Assembly (NCBI GenBank): GCA_001662425.1
Contig: BDDC01000174.1
Span: forward strand, 28,943-92,942
Reading direction: 5' to 3'
Length of the DNA: 64,000 nucleotides
DNA from: Chlamydomonas sphaeroides
Lineage: Eukaryota; Chlorophyta; Chlorophyceae; Chlamydomonadales; Chlamydomonadaceae
Of the stretch, positions 1-12,126 are shown in pieces. A model generated the notes under the pieces. It made no database searches. It was not told where the DNA came from and was given only the letters and a program-made list of their open reading frames with translations. The position numbers were made by a program, and so were the translations under genes. The first letter of the stretch is position 1, and the number at the start of each line of letters is the position of its first letter.

Positions 1-2
1 AG

Positions 3-68
3 CAGCAGGATGGGCAGCGAGGGAAGGGCGGCAAGGACGAGGAGGAGCAGAACCGCAAGGGGCAGTAG
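3..68 (+). CDS. C-terminal fragment of an unidentified protein
   Basis: An open frame enters from the left edge and ends at a TAG at 66-68. The visible residues are hydrophilic and low in complexity: Gln, Gly and Lys, then a short acidic run, ending in NRKGQ. This suits the charged tail of a eukaryotic protein, but only about 21 residues are visible, so no family can be named. The frame could also be chance, since GC-rich DNA holds many open frames. What supports it is its position, ending about 340 bp before VPS29 on the same strand. Confidence 0.3.
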   Translation, partial: QQDGQRGKGGKDEEEQNRKGQ

Positions 69-404
69 GCCGGCATGTTGGGCCCGCGGTGCCAACCGGC
101 ATGCAGTTGCATGGGTTGCACGGCCCGCTGGACACTGGCTCATTGCCCTGCGTCTCGTGATGGAAGACGCTAACGCAGCTGGGCAAGCATCCTCGGCAGG
201 CGAGGTGCTCGGGGAAGGGGCGAGGGGAAAGCAGTTGGCACGGGTTTCGGTGGGCACGCCTGCTCGTCTTCAGCACTTCTAGGCCGATGCACTCTTATCT
301 TCAGTTGCATGTGGTGGTCAGTTCACAACGAATACGCTCAGCTGTTGCAGTTGACGAGTTCGCAACGCGTCCCCGCACATAGCCTGTGAGCAGCTCGCCT
401 AGCC
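69..404. other. Intergenic, upstream of VPS29
   Basis: No supported coding exon. It should hold the 3' end of the gene entering from the left and the VPS29 promoter and 5' UTR. I see no clear TATA box or other named element. Confidence 0.5.
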
Positions 405-2920
405 ATGGTCCTTGTGCTTGTACTCGGCGATCTACATATACCACACCGCGCGCCGGACCTGCCAGCCAAGTTTAAGGAGCTGCTGAAGCCCGGCAAAATT
501 GCGAGCACCATCTGCGTGGGGAACGTGTGCAGCAAGGTCCGCACGCGACCATGAGGGCTCTCGCTGCCTCGGGCAGGGCGCGACACGGTCTCACGACCCT
601 TTGCGACTTCTCGGAGCTGCTCGCGTACCTCGTGCCCCAAACCCCAGCCCGCGCCTGATACCGCCAGCTCCCATCCCCAACCCTGCTGGACGCCTCCGCC
701 TCCATGCCTCCCACGCAGGTTTTCCTAGACTACCTCAAAACCATCTCGGGCGAGCTGCATGTCGTGGCGGGCGACTTCGACGAGTTCTCGGCGCCCGAGC
801 AGCTGGTGCGGCACAAGCAGGGGCACACCGGCAGAGGCGCCCAAGGAGGCCGCATGGGCAACCCAACTCATGTGTTGAGCCTCCGCAGCGGCGACCAAAG
901 TTCCCCTGCCTCGCCTTGGGGTGGCCGTAACCCGGCCAAGGCAGCGAGGCCCGGTGCACATGGGGTGCCGCGCCGCGGCCGGGGCTATGGGGTTCATGGG
1001 GAGGACGTCACTCCCGAGGGAGCACAGGGCTCTAGTCTGTTGCCCTTCTGAGGTCGCCGCTGACAGCCGCTGTGCGCAGCCGACGCTGCCGCCCTGCCTC
1101 GCTGGCTGTCGGAGCAGGTCGTGGACATCGCGGGCTTCAAAGTGGGCGTGTGCCATGGTCACCAGGTGTGGACGGGAGGGACGAGATAAGGGGCGGGGCC
1201 TTGGATGCGCTGCGATGGATGCCGCGGGTGATAGATGGGGGAGGAACGTGTTGGGTACGTGCGGGACGCCGCCATGGGCGGGGGCGCGGTCAGGGTCACG
1301 CGGGGCACGGAGCCCAGCGACGTGGGTGTGTGCTGCGGACAGAGTGATCGCGCGACCACGCCGACATTGCGATGGGGCTGACAGCCTCTTCTGCGGCGCT
1401 CAGGGGCTTGGGCCCGGATGCGTGCCTGCAGCCGGGCGCCTTCGGGTTTGGCCTTAGCCCTCCGCTGGACGCTACGCGGAGGGGCGCCTCCGGGTTTGGC
1501 CTAAGCCTTCCGCTGGACGCTACGCGGAGGGGCGCGACCGCCCGGCCCACCCCAAAGCCCCGGTCCCCTGCTACCTGCGCCCTGCCCGCAGATCGTGCCA
1601 TGGGGCGACGCGGAGGCCACCTCGCTGCTGCAGCGGCAGATGGGCGTGGACATCCTGCTGACCGGCAACACGCACAAGTTCGAGGTGGGCGGCGGGGCTG
1701 GGCCGAGGGTTGCCGTGCAGCGGGAGGGCCGGCCGCCGGGACAGGGGGTGGTCGCCTGGGCTGCAGCGAGGGCGTGGCCGAGGCGGCACACCGCCGCGCA
1801 GCTGGGGCTGGTGCAGCTGCCTGCGGGTGCACAGCGAGTGCTCGGCCGCGGCTGGGGCCGTGGGGCTGGCAAGGGGCCGCTGCGCCCGCGCCCGCGCCCT
1901 GCGGTTGCCACCAGGCAGCCTGCGGTTGCCACCACAGCGCGCGCACGGCTTACCGCCCCACGCGCCGCATATGTGGCCGCACCGCACCCCCACCCGCCCT
2001 CGTCGACTGCGGTCCTGGCAGGGGGGCACCTGCCTGGCGCTCACCCCCCCCGGCATCACCCCTTCCCTGCCCGCACCCCAGAACACACGAACCACACCGC
2101 ACCACTTCCCCTCACCCTCCACGTCCCTCCCCACCCCTCCAGGCCCGCAAGGCCGGCACCTGCCTGGCCCTCAACCCCGGCTCCGCCACCGGCGCCTACT
2201 GCGTGGTGCCGCCCCTGGGAGGGGCAGGGGCCGCACCGCCGAGCTTCGTGCTCATGGACTTGGACGGCCAGAGGGTGAGCGGACCAGGGGGCGGGGCGCA
2301 GAGCAGGGGCTCTCGGGGAGGGCGCGGCCAGGCCCACAGGATGCAGCTGGACTATAATGAAAGGGCTTGGGCTGGAGTGTGCGGCCGTGTTGGGATGCGG
2401 GGCTTGGCACGGATCGACCTGGACGACAGCAGGTACTGCTCGGGGCGGCACCTGACCCGGGCAGGGGCGAGCAGGGGCACGACGCCGGCGGCGCAAGAAT
2501 AAGCTGTATCGGTGGGCGGCGCGCTGCTGGCAAACACGCCGCGGTGGCAGCGGCGCTCGCCGCTGTGCCCTGTGCGGCGCGGACCGGATGCCCCTGTGTG
2601 ACGCGGCCGAGGTGGTGGCGCCCCGCTGCGCCTGCCGCCGGGACACGCCTGCCGCCGTCCCTGTGTGCTTAGCCGATGGGACCCGCTGCTGCACGCCGCG
2701 CACCTGCCCCTCGCCATCCTCGCCCAGTCATCCCCGTGCTCCACCCGGCGCCCTTGCTCCCCCAGCTTTGGGCCGGGGCTTACGCTCGGAGATGTGCAAC
2801 TAGTGCGTCACTCCCATGGTACATTTCCCGCCCCAGGTGACGCTGTACGTGTACCAGCTGGTGGAGGGCGAGGTCAAGGTGGAGAAGCTGGACTACAGCA
2901 AGAGCGCCGCCAGCGCATGA
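405..2920 (+). CDS. VPS29: VPS29, retromer subunit
   Basis: Exons: 405-536, 719-805, 1118-1165, 1592-1684, 2143-2274, 2837-2920; all junctions are phase 0 with GT-AG introns. The product is 191 aa against about 182-190 for the family. VPS29 is the metallophosphoesterase-fold subunit of the retromer core (with VPS26 and VPS35), which recycles cargo from endosomes to the Golgi or plasma membrane. It begins with the diagnostic VLVLGDLHIPHR, giving D9 and H11 of the metal site. N40 lies in CVGN, D63 in GDFDE, H86/H88 in CHGHQ and H117 in TGNTHKF. The NPGSATGAY segment is also typical. One oddity: the usual GHTH motif reads GNTH, so one canonical metal-site His is Asn115, consistent with a scaffold rather than an enzyme. 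The ATG at 405 is the only one that places the VLVLGD strand at the N-terminus. Confidence 0.95.
1443..1535. repeat. Direct duplication, 48-bp period
   Basis: Two nearly identical copies of about 45 bp (1443-1487 and 1491-1535) lie in VPS29 intron 3. Both carry GGGTTTGGCCT and end with CGCTGGACGCTACGCGGAGG, and they differ at only a few positions. A recent local duplication with no coding role. Confidence 0.85.
2796..2822 (+). repeat. Dispersed motif B, copy 1
   Basis: A 27-bp block starting GCAACTAGT and ending ACTCCCATGGTAC in the last VPS29 intron. It closely matches 39895-39921 (+) and the complement of 44981-45008. Function unknown; probably the end or core of a short dispersed repeat. 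Confidence 0.6.
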
Positions 2921-4256
2921 GCGCGGCAGGCAGGGAGCTGGGGCTGGGGCGGTGGGGAGTTGCGCCGAGGAGGCTAGGGCCGGAGCGGAGACCAGTGAGG
3001 CTCGGGCACTGGAGCAGCCGTGGGACAGGCATGGGGCGGGGAGGGAGGGCGCTTGCAGCGAGCGGTCGGCAGGGTTTGGCGCCAACTAGAAGCCGACCTG
3101 CTGCAAGAGCGCAACCGCCTGATCGGGACATGGCTGGGGTGGGGGCGAGAGAGGGGGCCGGAGGGGGGCCGGAGGGGTGCACGTGCTCGGGCGAGCACGC
3201 GGGGGTGTTGGGGTTGTGCAGTGGCCTTCAAGGGACTCTTGTCGTGGCCTTTGCGGGTCGCTCATGGCAGGACAGGTTGTGGACATGCGCTAGTCTGGTG
3301 TTGCTGACATACGTCATGGCGTTCAAGCTATCGGCGGGGTGGCTTTGCGCCCGGACACTGCATGCTAACGCCGCCTGGGCGAATTCCCAACTACATTCGC
3401 CATGACGACAACCGCTTCGGCCCTCCATGCGCCGGGCTGTCGCCTGCTGAAGCTATTATCTGATTGTTGCTCTGAACGAAGCGATCCCGTGTTGCATATG
3501 CCTAGGAATACCGGTCGCCTGACCCAAAACCCGCAACATGTCAGCGAACAGTTGCCAGACCGCGCCGACCCCTTACATGGCAGCAGTTTGAGCGGGGCCC
3601 AAGTGTGTGCTAATCGGCTCGCGGTCTGATGAGCCACATGCGGCCGAGCCAAGCCAAGGCGCCAGGTCCGCCGACGTGTGGCGCTGCGCTGGCCACGGTG
3701 GATACTAGCACGAGGGTTATTAATCCCCCCACCCTTTTGAGCGCTCGGGCATGCCGCCCGCATCCACGGGCCCGCGCGACGGCGTCGACTGCAAGCGTCA
3801 TTTTTGCGCCAACACAAGTGACAATCATGTACGACAAGGGCCCCTGCCATTGCGCGGAGGCCGTGTGCCTGTGCCAGGCTGTGCCCGGGCAATGCGCCCC
3901 TGTGCCCACACCTGCCGCGCTGCCCGCCATGCCACCGCTGTGGCCTCCTCCAGCCCGAACGACGCTACGCGGCCCCCATCCCCGTCCCGCCCTCATGGCT
4001 AGCTTGGAAGCCACCAGTACATGGCGCCAAGGCCGCAAGACGCAAAGCCAAATACAAGAAGACAACATAGGTGTACAGCCCAGCCCCGCCGCCATCAACA
4101 CAGCTGGCAATGTGCCCAGTGGTTTCCTTTGATGGCCGCCGCAGTGTCGGGTCAAACGCTCGTCCCAAACAAGAAACTCGCCACAACACAGTCACGATCC
4201 AGCAACTGCCTTGCCATTCCGACCCGTAGGCCTCACTCCAACTCGTGCCTCAGGCC
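2921..4256. other. Intergenic between convergent VPS29 and transaldolase
   Basis: No coding exon supported. This holds the 3' UTRs of two convergent genes. A TTACA at 3573-3577 (TGTAA on the minus strand) could be the transaldolase polyadenylation signal, though it lies about 680 nt past the stop. Frames open here give no recognisable protein. Confidence 0.5.
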
Positions 4257-6961
4257 TCAGTGGTTGTTCTTGACCGAGGTGCTGGCGATGGTGGCGAGCA
4301 GGTCCTCCAGCTTCGTCTGGTCCGCAGCGAAGCCGTCAATGCCCTGCTTGAGCTTGTCGACCGCCATCTAGCGGGGAGGGAGAAGAGGGAGGGGCGCGAT
4401 TGGAGGAGGGGAAGAAGCGCAGGGTTCGTGTGCGTGCCGTGTGGGGCACGATGCCCTGCTGCCGCTTGTAGAGGCCATCTCAGGATTGAGGGGCAGCGAA
4501 GGAGGAAAGGGAGGGAGGGAAGGGAGGGGATGAGGGTAGAGGGGATGAGGGGTGAGTGGCTGCAAGGCGGCGCGCGAGGGGACGGTGGCGGCTGCCAGGG
4601 GCCCCCAGGGTGGGTAGCGCGCACGTCGTGGCGGCCGCCGCGCCGCACCTGGTCCGCGCCGTGCAGCTTGTTGAACAGGTCGCCCGTCATGCCCGACAGC
4701 TTGAGCACGTCCGTGTGAGCCCTGCGCATGGAGGGGGACGGAGGGGCAGGGCCGACAGGGGGGGCCGGGTTTGGACCCAGGCGGCAGCAGCTGCCGGCTG
4801 AGGAGCCACACACCACCGAGATTTGAGGACCCCGCGCCATGAGAGCACGCCGCAGGGCCCCTCCGCCGGGCCGCCGACCGCCGGCCCCTCCCCTCTTCTC
4901 CCTCCGCTCGCCCCCGTCCCCTTCCCTTCGCTGCTTGCTGCGCTCACTTGTCGACCGACAGCTTGCGCTCCAGAGGCTCGGTGGACTTCTCCAGCTCGTC
5001 GAGCAGCTGCGGCGAGATGGTGATCTTGTCGCAGCTGCGGGGGTGGGGGACACGCAGAGGGCGGTGCGACGGGTTCGTCGGATGATGCGGCTCGCACGCA
5101 TGACGGGAGCGGCGCCAGGCAGCGGCCCCGGCCCATCCACTCCACTCCACACGCCGGGCGGGTCGCGCATCCTTTGGTCCCCGCCCCCTCTTCAACGGCC
5201 TCTACCTCGCTCCCCTGACCAAGACGCGCCCCTCGCTCACCCAGCCAGCTCGCGGATCTCGCCCGCGTTGCGGAACGACGCCGCCATGACGATGGTGCTG
5301 TAGTGGTGGCTCTTGTAGTAGTCGTAGATGCGCTTGACAGACAGCACGCCGGGGTCCTGGGCAAGCAATGCGCAGGCGGGCGGCCGAGGCGGGGCCACGG
5401 GGTTTTGAAAGCGCGCAGCAGGGCAGCTGCAGCCCGGACCCGGCCCCTCGCTCAAGCCCCCGCCTTGGCGCCCTTCTCCGCCCCATCGCTCTGCCGTCCC
5501 CATAGTCCGGCTGACCTCGTGCGGCGCGAAGTCGCGGCCCTCCTTGGCCTTGTACCAGTCCATGATGCGGCCCACAAAGGGCGAGATGAGCGTGGCGCCC
5601 GCGTCAGCGCAGGCGGCAGCCTGGGTGGTGGAGAGGATTGACGGCCAGGCGTCGGCGAGATGGGCTGAGATGGGTTGAGATGAGTTGGGCCGCTATGCAG
5701 TTCGACCAGGGCGATGGCCGGGACCAGGGCGATGGCCGGGGCCAATCGAAACAGCAAGCCAGGTGCGAGCCCCGTGCTTCGCCGAAAGCATGCGCTGCCG
5801 ATCCCAAGCAGCTCCTGACCTGCGCGAACGAGAAGAGTAGCGTCATGTTGGTGTTGATGCCCTGCTTCTCCAGGCGCCGGCAGGCCTCGATGCCGTCCCA
5901 GGTGCTGGCGAGCTTGATGTAGATGCGGGAAGGCTCAATGCCGCGGCTCGCGTACATGTCCATCAGCTTGAGCGCCTTGTCGATTGTGGGCTGCGGCGCA
6001 GGGAGGGCAGGCAGGTGCCATGGGACATTACTGATGGCACGGCATCTGTATGTGTGTGAAGAAGCCAGCGGCCAAAGGCAGTGGGGCATGGGCAGAGCTC
6101 TGACTGAGGTCGCGCTTAGGAAGGGGCGTGCACGGGGTGACGCTTGCTGCGGGCGCCGCCGGTGTCGTGCGATGCCGTACCTGTGTGGCGTACGACAGGG
6201 TGGCGTCCACCTCGGTGGACACGCGACCCGGCACGATCTTGAGCAGCTCGCAGCCCAGGTCCACGGACAACTGGTCGGCCACACCTAGAGGCGGGAAGGG
6301 ATGGGGTTGTGGGGAGGCGGGATGGCAAGGAAGAGCTGGGCGGGCCCGGTGGCGGCGGTCGGAGCGCGGGAGCAGGGTCTCCGCAGGCAGGAAGGGGCCG
6401 TGCACACTGTACACACGCGCTAGGAGGACGAGGCGCCGCGGCGGTGGCCTGAGAGGAGCATACCTGCGTACGGCCGCGAGACTGAGGTGTGCGGCCCCTG
6501 CGCGGTCTTCTTGTCAGCCGCGAGCGCGCGCTCCAGGTAGTGCCGATTCTCGGGCATGCTCAGCGCTTTGTATACGAGCGAGGGGTTGGTGGTGCAGTCC
6601 TGCGGGTGGAACCTGCAGTGGGCGCGAGAGGAGGAAGGTGGATACGGTCTTGTGGAGGGTTGTCGGCGCGCAGAGGCGTGCGCACGAGGGCATACCAGAC
6701 GGCTGACGGTGCAGGCCCTAACAGACGGCCCCTCGCGGCTCACTTCTTGACGAGGTCCAACTCGCCCGTGTCCGCGACCACGACCGACATGCTCTTGAGC
6801 GCCTCCAGCTGGTTCTTGAACGTAGGCTTAGCGACGGATGCGGACATCGCAGACTTCTTCTTGTCGTCCACGTACGCGCGCACGACAAGGGTGCGACGGC
6901 TGCCGCGGGAGGATCCGCAGGCGGGCTTGACCGTGGCAGGGGCGTGAGCTCGGAGAGCCAT
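4257..6961 (-). CDS. TAL1: Transaldolase, probably plastid-targeted
   Basis: Exons on the minus strand: 6961-6744, 6612-6464, 6284-6181, 5990-5820, 5620-5516, 5356-5241, 5034-4948, 4721-4649, 4367-4257; 377 aa, all GT-AG. Transaldolase moves a dihydroxyacetone unit from sedoheptulose-7-phosphate to glyceraldehyde-3-phosphate in the non-oxidative pentose phosphate pathway. Residues 1 to about 35 are rich in Ala, Ser, Arg and Lys and lack acidic residues, as in chloroplast transit peptides. DCTTNPSL is at 78-85, and the Schiff-base lysine is K183 in RIYIKLASTWDG. SPFVGRIMDW and TIVMAASFRN follow. The C-terminus retains GIDGFAADQTKLEDLL. Plastid location is inferred from the leader only. Confidence 0.95.
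5704..5739. repeat. 18-bp tandem duplication
   Basis: Two adjacent copies of GACCAGGGCGATGGCCGG in a transaldolase intron (between exons 4 and 5). Confidence 0.85.
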
Positions 6962-7444
6962 GGTGGCGGTTCCGGGAACTGCTTGGGATGGCAGGTTCCG
7001 ACAGCGGGCGCAGCTAAGACTTGCTCGACACCGTCGAGCTCTATCCTGGCAGGCTTATAGGAGCCGCGGGAGGCGATTCGGCGACCAGCGGCCCTTGGAG
7101 TACAGGGGCGCGACTGTTTTCGGCGGGTCGCTGCGAGGGCCGCGGCGTGTTGCAAACTAGGGTCAAAATTAGAAAAATTGATTGCGTGTTTGTCTATGTT
7201 ATTCCGTGAGGTTAACAGCATACGCAGGGCATATCGTCAGCATCGTCAGCATCGGCCAACCGCTGAAAAAGCGCACGAGGACGCGCCATCGCTGTCAAAT
7301 ACCTCCAACCGATAGGTGTCCATAACATCAATTTAATAATGGCATGGCAAGCCTCTGAACAGCAGGTCAAGGTTTGGTGGTCCGCCAGGCACGAACCCAA
7401 GGGACGGACGCGTGGCAGACACCCCAGGGGGGAAAACGCTTTAG

Positions 7445-7465
7445 GGTGTCTCACCCTGAGACACC
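7445..7465. repeat. Perfect 9-bp hairpin
   Basis: GGTGTCTCA at 7445-7453 and its exact inverse TGAGACACC at 7457-7465 flank a 3-base loop, CCC. It is followed by a C-rich tract. It may be a folded RNA element or the remains of a terminal inverted repeat; no other copy was seen. Confidence 0.7.
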
Positions 7466-8030
7466 ATACTCAAGCGTCCCCCCCCCTGGTAGCGACAGTC
7501 GTTCGTCGCCTCCCCTTAGAAGACCAAGGTGCCAGCACGCCGCCGCGCGACACGTATAAGCATTCCTACCCAACAATAACCCATGCAAGGAATGTTCTGT
7601 GTGCCGGGCCAAACCCGTACACGCGCGCCTGTGACGCACGCCCTGCCTGGCCAGCCCACGCAATGCACGTTCTGCATGACTCTACTGCACGGCCTGGACG
7701 CCCTGCCAGAGCTCACTCGCACTCGTCCTCTGTTTAACCCCAACGCAACGGCTGCTCCATGTTGGCTCGCCCCCGTAGGGGCGCGAGACGTACCCGTCGG
7801 GGTCTTCAACGAGGACGACGGTTTAGTATGTCTGGACGGGGCACCCGCGACGAGGGCTCAGCCGTGGGCCCACCCGCCTTGCGTAGCGGGACCCTCACCA
7901 CCAGCCGTCGTCGGCTAATCCTCTAGTGCGCCCCTCCCGACACGCGCACTCGGCTGCCGGTCTCGTCTACAGACGACCGCGCTGTGTACAGGAGGTGAGG
8001 CGCTGTGAGCGGCAGGAACGTTGCCCAGGC

Positions 8031-8040
8031 NNNNNNNNNN
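8031..8040. other. Assembly gap (10 N)
   Basis: Ten ambiguous bases. True length and content are unknown, so structures spanning this point cannot be trusted. Confidence 0.99.
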
Positions 8041-9312
8041 GCAAGCAGGGGGGACCTCCCCCCCTGGTGTGCCCGAGACCCCTGAAATAGCCCCGGCGAC
8101 AACCGCATAATGACCGACTGTTTGCGTCCGGTCTGGGTGGCCTCTTTTTGGGGCGAGCATTGCACCCTGCGCAGCTGGGGAGGTTTCGTAGCTCCAGCTG
8201 CTGAAACCTGCTCCATGTTGAACAGCCTGCTGTCGCAAGCCTAGTCAAGGCGCACCAGCTCCTGCCGCAGGCGGTCCAGCGCAGCTAGCACCGTCAGTCC
8301 GCCACCATCTGCTACTATGGTGCTGCTATCTGATGCTTGCGGGGGAGGGCCTTTTCACTGTAGAACCAGCGTGGAATACATATGAGAAGGGCCCTGCTCG
8401 ACCTGCGCGACCACGGGTTGCTGCCGCGGCCGGCCCGGCTTGGCCTGCGCCACAGGCAGCTGTCACCATAGCCAATCAACCTGAGCCTGCGCAGCGGCCA
8501 GCTGTGGCAGCGCCGCCGCCTAGTGGCGAATGCGCTGCTGCGCCGCCGCTCGCCGCGCAGGCGGCCCGGCTCGGCTCGGCCAGCGCCGTATTCAATTGAG
8601 TGATTGGATTGATTGCGTACTACTTGAAGTTGGTAGAGCCTGAAGGCTGCAGGCCTCAGGAGGTGTGCGCCAGGGTACGGCCGGGAGTGGTCGACGGGTC
8701 GAGCGCACTGGTCGAGCGGGCCGCGTGGCTCGTCGCGGCTCAGCGCTCATTTTCACCCCGGGTGCTGGCCCAGGAGGTCGCGACCGGCGCCCACATCCGT
8801 GACAGCCAGTAGTGTGGAGCCGCGGTTGCAGTAACGTCTACTGGACCGGGTTGCGTGGGGAGGGGGGCAACTAGTCGCGGAGCTTCCGTCGCGGTACGGC
8901 ACGGACCCGCTGGGGCTTCGATGGCGCTCAACGCGACCTCCAAGCCAGCACGCCAGCTCGAACTTCCTCATCGAGCACTGTGCAATCGTAACGGTCTGCA
9001 TTTGAAGCTGCGTGAGCGCTGTCTTGACATTCACTGTTTTACTCCAAGAGCAAGCGCACACTAGGACCAGCAGTCGTTATGACCGTCTCTATAGGCGACG
9101 GTTTTGCCACGGTGTCGACCTTTGCTGCAGCTTGGCCGAAGCGCGGCGGTCCGCCCTGCATCTCAACGAGCAAACGCCAAAGGCTCGACGCGGTGAGCTA
9201 ACCTATACAAAATGACACGATGTATTTAAATGCATCTGCTTCGCAGCCTTAGGGTGCCGCGGCTACCGCGTGGCATTCGTGCGACAATTGCGCTGCTGCG
9301 ACGCCCTCGCAG

Positions 9313-10389
9313 GACGTCGAGGCGCTCCCATCAACGCCTGTGTCCACTGTTGTCGTTCCTCTTGATGGCGGGGGCGTCTGGCAGGTCGATGGGCTCCTAG
9401 GTAAGTTCAAGAGGATGAGCCCTAGGAGGCAACCGGGGCAGGGCGGGGGTACAGTGGACTACGCGAGAATGCAACCAGCCTTGGAGCACCCATCCCACAG
9501 CATTCGGGACGTGTGCCCACAGCCCCGCTGAGCCAGAGCCTCCCAGCCCCTGGCGTGTTTGGTGCCCCGCCCCGGACAAACCCTGGCCGCCGACGCCCTC
9601 GTGCAACCCTGCCGATCACGCGCTCGCAGAGTTGTTAGGCGCTGTCCTCAACACCGTGCAACACGACGCCAGCCAAGATTCCACTCCCGGCTCGGGGCTA
9701 ACCGAGGCCAACCTGCGGGCGCACGGCGAGGCGGCGACACCCTCGGCCTGCGCTTCCCCGGCCGCCGACGACGAGGAGGACCGCTCCTCCATCGCCTCCG
9801 TGGCCTCCCTGTCGGCTTGGGCCCGCGGCCAGTCTCCCAGGTACGACCGCGCCACTGCATAGCTGCTCTACTTCCGGGCGGCGCTACTAAGCTGCTCAGC
9901 TGCCAAGTTGCGCTGCTAAGCTGTCAACTGGGGACCGAAGCGCTTCTGGGCAAAAGGTTGCGGCCGCCGGCCGCAACGGCCTGTCCGATATCCCTGGAGC
10001 TCGCTCGTCGGTGCCGGCCACACGCAGACGCAACCACATCGCCAACGCCACATCCCACATGCCAGCCTATGCCTGACCCCGCCTGCCCGTCCCTGCTCCC
10101 GGTGCCCGTGAACAGCCGGCGCGGCAGCGACGGCGGCGCGCTCACCCCCAGCGGCGGCAGCCCCCGCTCCCTGGCGCGTGACAATGTCAACAGCCCATTC
10201 AGCTGCCAATTCAGTTTCAAAGCGGCAGAGGGGCCGACGGCGGCGGCGCCGCCGCCGCTGCAGCAGCTGCGCAGCGGCGGCGGCGCCACCAACAGCAGCT
10301 GCACCGGCGTAGCTGGCGCCGGCGATGTCGCCGACGGCGGCGGGCGCTGGTCCCGGCGGCGCGCGCCGGGCGCTGGCGCGCGCCGGTAG
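9313..10389 (+). CDS. 3' exons of an unrecognised protein
   Basis: Three exons splice in frame: 9313-9400 (enters at phase 0, ends after one base), 9630-9840 and 10116-10389, stop TAG at 10387. Introns begin GTAAGT and GTACGA and end in AG. The exon 1/2 junction rebuilds a Glu codon and the exon 2/3 junction a Ser codon, which chance would not easily give. The peptide contains GGGVWQVDGLLELLGAVLNT, then a Ser/Ala/Asp/Glu-rich linker and a Gly/Ala/Arg-rich tail; no catalytic motif is visible. The 5' part was not found. It could be a regulatory or structural protein with a mostly disordered C-terminus. Confidence 0.45.
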
Positions 10390-12126
10390 CCCGTGTCGCA
10401 CGGGCCCCCTGGGGCCTACCCGACGGGACCCGCGCGAAGGGCAACGTCAGGTTACTGAAGGCCCGTCAGAACCAGATGAGCTTACGGTCATGCGCGTCGG
10501 CGGGGGCGGGTAGCGGATAGCTAGTTCAGGAGCTCGCACTTTGTAGCCTGGGGCGCGAGCGCACGGCGCTGAGGGCGGCTGCAGCGGGCATCTCTCTCAC
10601 ACTGACGTAGCCAAAAGGATTGCGGGGACTGTGACCCGCGGACCGGCGTAGCTTGTGGTGCACGGGCGGGCAGGACGAGCAGAGGCATGGCATGGCAGGG
10701 GTAGGCAGGCAGGGACCCGGGCAGGACACTGTCGGGGCGGCGGCGGCGCGAGAGCTGGACATGTAGGCTCTGCGGTGCTGCCGGCTGCCAGCCACCGCAT
10801 GGCACTGGTCTGCCGATACTGGCCGATAAGTAGCGAGAAAACTGGTGTGTCGTGTCGTGGAGTGTGTTTAGCGCAGAGCCCCCGGGCCCGGGGCGAGATG
10901 CCGCGAGGCTGCACAGGGAGGAGCCGGCAAGAGCCAGCGGCGGCGGCGGCAGCGCCTAGGCAGGTAGCGTTGCCTGTTGTGGTCTTCGTCTCTCTCTTTC
11001 TTCCTTTGTGGTTGTAGCATTGGAGCTGGTGCGCTCGGCGGCGCCGGCGGGGCGCTCGGACGGGTGGCTGGTGGGGGCGCCGTGGCATTCACGGCGCTCC
11101 CACTGCGGCGGGACGTCAGCCCGACGGGCTTGGTTCGGAAAGCACAAGGCGCACGAGCTGCGCCTGCGCGCCCACGGCATGTAACATGTACCCACGGCTG
11201 CATGTGGGGCTGGCAGCGGCAGCGGTGCATGTCGCCGGAGCGGCTCCCTACAGATGCAGTTGCAGGCCGCCTGGATTGGCGGGGGCAACGCAGCCTTTGC
11301 CACGAGGCCTCGGGGCCTGGACCACGCCGACTCTCGTCGCTGGCATCCATTGTTCTCTACACCAAGTTACATGCGTTGCAGTGGGCCGCACGCGTGCAGC
11401 GCGCCGCCAGCGCAGTGCATCCTGAGACCGCGCCACAGCGGCACACCTGCCCCAGCGACACCGTCCGCAACCGCCGTGCCCGCCTAGCATCAGCAAACCT
11501 TCGTCCACATCACCCACAGTCCGGTCGGGCCGCCCTCAAGCCCCTCCACACTGCGGCCAGTCGGGTCGCATCAACGCGGAGGCCAGCCTGCAAACCTCCA
11601 GGGGAGCGCTGCACATGGCCCCTGGCACAGTGCACCTCCCCCACAAGCCAACGCCATACTGCCAATGCAGGCACACTTGGACATCCAGTTGGTTTCTGGT
11701 CGGTCATAAACTGACCGCTCTTCAAATTGAGGGTCAGCGGCGGCCTGCGCTCAAGCGCCCGTGACACAGGGCGCGTGCCGCGAGCAACGGCGGCCCCGCC
11801 GCATAATGGCAGCGCGCCTCAAGGCCGCTACGGGGGCGCCACGCGTGGTGCTAGGCGGCCCCAACCGCCGGTCCGCGCTCCTCGTCCGCTGGGTGGCCGT
11901 GCCCGAGAGCCGCTTAGCTTTGCCTGCAAGGGAGAGGGGCAGGCAGCCACGGTAGCAGCGCCGCGCGCACGCACCGCCTCAGCACGGCGCAGCAGCATCC
12001 CTGCGGCGCGCCGCTATGCGAGGCCACCCGCTGTCAGGCCAGCCGAAAGCCGCGGACCCGACCGGCGCACACGCGACGACCGCTCTCAGCCATGTTCGGC
12101 CCCGGCGGGCCTCATGCGAGCCGCCG
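10390..12126. other. Intergenic, no gene recognised
   Basis: Holds the 3' UTRs of the convergent genes on either side. A 245-codon plus-strand frame (10977-11714) has no family resemblance and matches the background of open frames in GC-rich DNA. Nothing else supported. Confidence 0.4.

Larger units (their letters stand above)
6962..9312. other. Gene-poor stretch with an assembly gap
   Basis: Upstream of transaldolase and before the first supported exon at 9313. It holds the transaldolase promoter, a perfect hairpin (7445-7465), a run of 10 N (8031-8040), and one copy of motif C (8346-8367). Short frames occur but none joins into a spliced gene or resembles a family. The missing 5' exons of the gene ending at 10389 may lie here. 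A decayed transposable element is possible but not shown. Confidence 0.4.

Noticed and set aside
7583..7918. 111-codon plus-strand frame (GARDVPVGVFNEDDGLV)
   Set aside because: Considered as a transposon remnant, but no reverse transcriptase, integrase or transposase motif is visible and it could not be extended by splicing.
10977..11714. 245-codon plus-strand frame
   Set aside because: No domain, no splice partners, and composition like background.
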